DNA of 9,079 bases from Thermoproteales archaeon. GTDB lineage: Archaea > Thermoproteota > Thermoprotei > Thermoproteales > Thermocladiaceae. Location: assembly GCA_027068725.1 (NCBI GenBank), contig JAMOMD010000214.1, positions 1 through 9,079 on the forward strand. The letters are read 5' to 3'. Made by a program: the position numbers and the translations under genes. Shown here in pieces: positions 6,121-9,079 of this stretch. Within the stretch, counting starts at the first letter, position 1. Each line of letters begins with the position of its first letter. A model generated the notes under the pieces. It worked only from the letters and a program-made list of their open reading frames with translations, did no database searches and was not told where the DNA came from.

Positions 6121-6124
6121 AAAC
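6117..6124. promoter_or_regulatory. TTAA-core TATA box, possibly bidirectional
   Basis: TCTTAAAC on the plus strand is centred about 27 bases before the ATG at 6148, ideal for a leaderless nitrilase mRNA. Read on the minus strand, the same site is GTTTAAGA. This would start transcription near 6094, about 12 bases before box C of the sRNA. One near-palindromic box may therefore serve both genes. Spacing supports it; activity in either direction is untested. Confidence 0.5.
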
Positions 6125-6147
6125 ATTTGCCTCATACATCGATACAC

Positions 6148-6963
6148 ATGACTTGTAGATTCCTGAACGTTGGAGTATGTCAGTTCGGTGCAACTCCTGA
6201 TAAGGAGAAGAACCTCTGTAAAATAAGGAAGTTCATAGAGAATGCTAGGACTGCAGAAGTAGTAGTATTTCCTGAGTACTCGATGTTCTACAGTAGTAAC
6301 ATGTTTAGGGACGTTACACTTCTTAGAAAAGTCGCAGAGCCTCTCGATGGCAAGTTCGTGCTTCAGTTATCGACTCTTGCGAGAGAGTATTCTACACATA
6401 TTGTATGTGGCTTAATTGAGCAAGAGAAGGGGAACATCTACAATACAGTTGTTGTAATTAATGATAGAGGAGAGCTAGTGACATTCTATAGAAAATCTCA
6501 TCTGTTTGATGCTTATGGTTATCAGGAATCTAAGGTATTTTCCTCAGGATTTTGTGAGCCAACTGTGTTCAATATTGGAAGTGCAAGATGCAGCGTTGTT
6601 GTATGTTTTGAGTTAAGATTTCCAGAGCTCTTTAGAGTTGCGGCATTGAAAGGTTCAGAGGTCATATTTGTGCCTGCTGCATGGTTTCGAGGAGATTTGA
6701 AAGAAGATCTGTTGCACGTACTTGCTAGAGCTAGAGCACATGAGAATGGAATGTTTGTAATAGTGTGTAATCAGTATTCAGAGAGTTTCTGTGGAAGAAG
6801 TTGCATTGTTGATCCTTGGGGCGTGGTGCTACTTGATCTTGGTGCTGGAGAGAAGTACGTCGAAATTAGGATAGATGTTGACGAGGTTGCTAAAGCTAGA
6901 GAGACAGTGCCCGTGCTGAGGTTAAGGAGAAAGTTATTATATACTAAGATTATATCACTTTGA
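6148..6963 (+). CDS. nitrilase-superfamily carbon-nitrogen hydrolase
   Basis: This 271-residue amidohydrolase of the Nit/omega-amidase branch is cytoplasmic and probably multimeric. It cleaves a non-peptide C-N (amide) bond through a thioester. The catalytic triad is in order: E43 (VVVFPEYSMF), K116 (TFYRKSHLFD) and C153 in VVCFELRFPELFR, the near-invariant nucleophile segment of the Nit branch. A supporting Glu is probably E127. The beta-strand FVPAAW and the late RARAHENGMF are also typical. The substrate cannot be read from sequence; an omega-amidase or deaminated-glutathione-type amidase are candidates. I chose the ATG at 6148, not the in-frame TTG at 6127. It sits 27 bases after the TATA box and places the first strand (FLNVGVCQF) at the usual distance from the N-terminus. 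The protein is unusually rich in cysteine: ten. The 3' end overlaps the convergent PGI/PMI gene by 9 bp. Confidence 0.9.
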   Translation: MTCRFLNVGVCQFGATPDKEKNLCKIRKFIENARTAEVVVFPEYSMFYSSNMFRDVTLLRKVAEPLDGKFVLQLSTLAREYSTHIVCGLIEQEKGNIYNTVVVINDRGELVTFYRKSHLFDAYGYQESKVFSSGFCEPTVFNIGSARCSVVVCFELRFPELFRVAALKGSEVIFVPAAWFRGDLKEDLLHVLARARAHENGMFVIVCNQYSESFCGRSCIVDPWGVVLLDLGAGEKYVEIRIDVDEVAKARETVPVLRLRRKLLYTKIISL

Positions 6964-7965
6964 AACGTACTTCTTTATGTTATCTATCACCTCTATCTTT
7001 ACAGGATCGACTCCCACTAGATGAGCAACATCTATAGTTAGCATTCCTAGTAGTGTTATTCCATACATTATCTCTGCAAGCACATTATCACCCTTCAGAT
7101 TAATTAAATGTAGATCAATTCCATACTGTTTGAGTACTTGCTCAACAGCATTAACATGCTTTTCGTACTCTGTTCCTTCTAGAGACTTTGAGCGAACTAG
7201 CATTACTTCAAGAAAATCAAACTTTCTGACATGTATTGCAATATCGTTATGTTCGGACTCAGGTAATGGACATACTACTACAGGTTGCTTAGCATTCTCA
7301 TTCATGTCATTCTTGAATCTTGTTCCTATGCTGATCAGTGGCTGTGGAATGTAAATCATGACAATCTTGTTGACAAGTCTCTTCGATAAATCTTTGAAGT
7401 GTGTTAGATAGTCTTCTGCAGCCTCTTCAATTGCTTTTATGCTACTTTCTGCATGTTCTCTAATCTTACTTTCAAGTGATTTTTCTACAAGTCCTACTAT
7501 TCTGAGAGTTGGGTAGAGCAAACAGGGAAGTCCGTATCGTGGTGCTGTTGCTTTAGGAATTTTAACGTGAGGAGCATTGTGCTGTTTTGCTAGTTCTTCA
7601 AGTTTTCCTCCTGTTGATATTGCTACTACTGGGATGTTGTGTTTAACACATTCTTCGAAGCATCTAATAGTCTCCGTTGTATTTCCTGAGTAGCTTATTG
7701 TAATGACTAGGAAGTTTCTACTTGTTACAAATTTTGGTAGTTGTAGATCTTTTACGACTATGATAGGCTTGTCGTAGCCTATTAGACTGAGGTAGTCTCT
7801 CACTATGTCTCCAACTATTCCTGAGCCTCCCATTCCTGAGATTACTATGCCATCAACCTTATCAGGAAGCTTTTCCTGAACATGAGACAAGTCCAGACTG
7901 TATGCTTCACGTGCTAGCTGTGGCCATCTAGGGTAGTCTATATACGACTCAGGTCGCAATGTCAT
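6955..7965 (-). CDS. bifunctional phosphoglucose/phosphomannose isomerase
   Basis: This 336-residue cytoplasmic enzyme interconverts glucose-6-phosphate and fructose-6-phosphate, and also mannose-6-phosphate, in central sugar metabolism. It has two SIS (sugar isomerase) lobes. The N-terminal lobe shows GMGGSG (44-49) and the phosphate-binding SYSGNTTET (91-99). Near the end of the second lobe's first part lie E223 (MNENAK) and H239 (PLPESEHND). Their 16-residue spacing equals that of the catalytic Glu and His known in the Pyrobaculum aerophilum enzyme. The C-terminal DPVKIEVIDNIKKY helix is also usual for this family. Length is normal and the key residues appear intact. This archaeal family replaces the classical PGI in many Crenarchaeota. 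The start is fixed by a TATA box (7987-7995) 26 bases upstream, so the mRNA is leaderless. It converges on the nitrilase gene with a 9-bp overlap. Confidence 0.93.
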   Translation of the reverse strand: MTLRPESYIDYPRWPQLAREAYSLDLSHVQEKLPDKVDGIVISGMGGSGIVGDIVRDYLSLIGYDKPIIVVKDLQLPKFVTSRNFLVITISYSGNTTETIRCFEECVKHNIPVVAISTGGKLEELAKQHNAPHVKIPKATAPRYGLPCLLYPTLRIVGLVEKSLESKIREHAESSIKAIEEAAEDYLTHFKDLSKRLVNKIVMIYIPQPLISIGTRFKNDMNENAKQPVVVCPLPESEHNDIAIHVRKFDFLEVMLVRSKSLEGTEYEKHVNAVEQVLKQYGIDLHLINLKGDNVLAEIMYGITLLGMLTIDVAHLVGVDPVKIEVIDNIKKYVSK

Positions 7966-7995
7966 CTGGTTATTAAGGCTACAGACCTATTTAAG
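7966..7995. promoter_or_regulatory. interlocked divergent promoters, 30-bp gap
   Basis: On the minus strand CTTAAATAG (7995-7987) is centred 26 bases before the PGI/PMI ATG. On the plus strand TTATTAA (7970-7976) is centred about 23-24 bases before the helicase ATG at 7996. Each TATA box therefore sits beside the other gene's transcription start. There is no room for ribosome-binding leaders, and the two complexes cannot plausibly occupy the site together. Confidence 0.55.
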
Positions 7996-9079
7996 ATGAC
8001 TGAGGTGCTATTCAGGGTCGTAATAAACGACGCTGTGGAGATAGTGCGTGACTGGCCCTGGGATAGGATAGTCAAGGTAAAGGATCAACTGAAGAGACTT
8101 GGATTTAAGTGGACTGGAGAGTACTGGAAAGGTCGAGTACTATCGTTCTCTGCAATTCTGAAACTTCGAGACTTGCTCGATCTGCGACCTTCTGAGATAA
8201 AGAAGATCCTTGAGACAAGTCTCACACATAGTGAAGGAGGTGCAATTGGTATAGAGGTGGAAGATGCGTCTCTACTTCCTGATGCAGTTAGAGAGTGCAT
8301 TATCGATACTGTAGACAATGTGCATATTGTATCAATACCATGTTTTGTAAGAAACTTTGTCAGAAAAGATACAAAGTATCTCGGCAAGGTATCTTCTTTT
8401 GAAGAATATGTAGATGTTGCACTACAGGAGTTTAAGAAGTTAGTAGAGAAGTTTAGCATTGTTGGTAATCTAGAACTTGCATTAGAGAGGACGCGAGAAT
8501 TTGTGCTTGAGAGTACGAGAACACGAGAATTGTATGAGAGAAGAGTAAACTGGTGGCTTGCGCTTCTACATGAGAATTTTGTTGAACTTAACTTTCTCAA
8601 GAAGGGTCTTCTTAAGGAGCTTAGAGAGAGTTTGAAAATAAAGTATAACAAGGTAGATTCTGAGGGCAATATACAGGAAGTGCTCATTCCAGCCATTAAG
8701 AGAGAGAATGTTATTAAGACAGCAGATGGAAAGTGGAGGATATATTTTCCACAGTTTTTTAAACAGAAGGTTGCTGATATATTAAGAAACTTAGGATACG
8801 TAGTTAAAGAAGTAGAGTACAAACCTAGGCAGGTTCACAATATTGTAGATCGAGTAAATTTGTTACCATTTCAAGAAAAGGCACTAAGCAAGTGGCTTGA
8901 AAATAATTGTAGAGGAACTATTGTCATTCCAACAGGAGGAGGCAAGACTTTCATTGCACTTAAGGCTATGGCTAAGCTCAAGGTCAGGACTCTTGTACTA
9001 GTAATAACGGAGGAACTGCTCGAGCAGTGGCACGAGAGAATTCATAAGTACCTTGGATACTGGGCAGGTCGACTAAGTG
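7996..9079 (+). CDS. XPB-like superfamily 2 DNA helicase, N-terminal part, cut by window edge
   Basis: The first 361 codons of a larger protein are present, with no stop before the right edge. A helicase core begins late: LLPFQEKALSKWLE (Q293) is the adenine-contact segment that precedes motif I, and the Walker A motif is PTGGGKTFIAL (G314-T318). Next comes LVLVITEELLEQWHERI, matching motif Ia of XPB/RAD25-type helicases. Motifs II to VI lie beyond the window. Residues 1-290 have no motif I can name. They start with a small domain (FKWTGEYWKGRVLSFSAI, about 36-53), followed by long charged helical stretches (about 125-215). This is much longer than the roughly 100-residue N-terminal part of typical archaeal XPB, so it may be a lineage-specific variant. 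ATP-driven unwinding or remodelling of DNA in repair or transcription is inferred from the family. The start is supported by TTATTAA at 7970-7976. Confidence 0.85.
   Translation, partial: MTEVLFRVVINDAVEIVRDWPWDRIVKVKDQLKRLGFKWTGEYWKGRVLSFSAILKLRDLLDLRPSEIKKILETSLTHSEGGAIGIEVEDASLLPDAVRECIIDTVDNVHIVSIPCFVRNFVRKDTKYLGKVSSFEEYVDVALQEFKKLVEKFSIVGNLELALERTREFVLESTRTRELYERRVNWWLALLHENFVELNFLKKGLLKELRESLKIKYNKVDSEGNIQEVLIPAIKRENVIKTADGKWRIYFPQFFKQKVADILRNLGYVVKEVEYKPRQVHNIVDRVNLLPFQEKALSKWLENNCRGTIVIPTGGGKTFIALKAMAKLKVRTLVLVITEELLEQWHERIHKYLGYWAGRLS

Noticed and set aside
6127..6147. TTG start giving seven extra residues to the nitrilase
   Set aside because: It lies only about 7 bases after the TATA centre, too close for initiation; the ATG at 6148 is at the expected distance.
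8085..8822. 245-codon minus-strand frame inside the helicase gene
   Set aside because: It is antisense to a frame with clear helicase motifs; its Ser/Leu/Phe-rich product is what the reverse of a Lys/Glu-rich coding strand gives.
1..9079. Insertion sequences, CRISPR arrays, integration sites, tRNA or rRNA genes
   Set aside because: No transposase, regularly spaced repeats, direct-repeat attachment pairs or tRNA folds are visible; gene content looks like conserved chromosome.

Overview
The window looks like part of the chromosome of a hyperthermophilic archaeon of the Thermoproteota (Crenarchaeota). The main reasons are a B1-type family B DNA polymerase, a short XPF nuclease without a helicase domain, an archaeal CDP-alcohol phosphatidyltransferase, an archaeal-type phosphoglucose/phosphomannose isomerase, a box C/D guide RNA, and start codons that sit where a TATA box would place the transcription start, so most mRNAs appear leaderless. 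I cannot name the genus.

Layout: a 5'-complete but 3'-cut hypothetical gene leaves the left edge on the minus strand (1-351). Divergent from it is a phospholipid head-group transferase (397-1002), followed by a small protein with a glutamate-rich tail (1046-1504). That protein converges on PolB1 (1520-4156, minus). PolB1 is divergent from XPF (4379-5152) across a 222-bp gap that holds an unusually GC-rich, strongly folded element with a kink-turn-like internal loop, possibly an H/ACA-like guide RNA. XPF converges on a six-helix membrane protein of unknown role (5161-5967, minus). The next gap holds a clear box C/D sRNA (about 6028-6082, minus). Then come a nitrilase-superfamily amidohydrolase (6148-6963), a convergent and slightly overlapping PGI/PMI (6955-7965, minus), and the first 361 codons of an XPB-like superfamily 2 helicase (7996 to the right edge).

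How the parts relate: PolB1, XPF, the XPB-like helicase and perhaps the acidic-tailed protein form a loose replication and repair neighbourhood. The lipid enzyme, nitrilase and sugar-phosphate isomerase are metabolic genes without an evident common pathway. Genes alternate strand almost one by one, so most are probably single transcription units.

The most informative find is the sRNA. One of its two guides is complementary to the T-arm of tRNA, and the N-plus-five rule places the methylated residue exactly at C56. This modification is made by the protein aTrm56 in most archaea and by a C/D sRNP in Pyrobaculum aerophilum.
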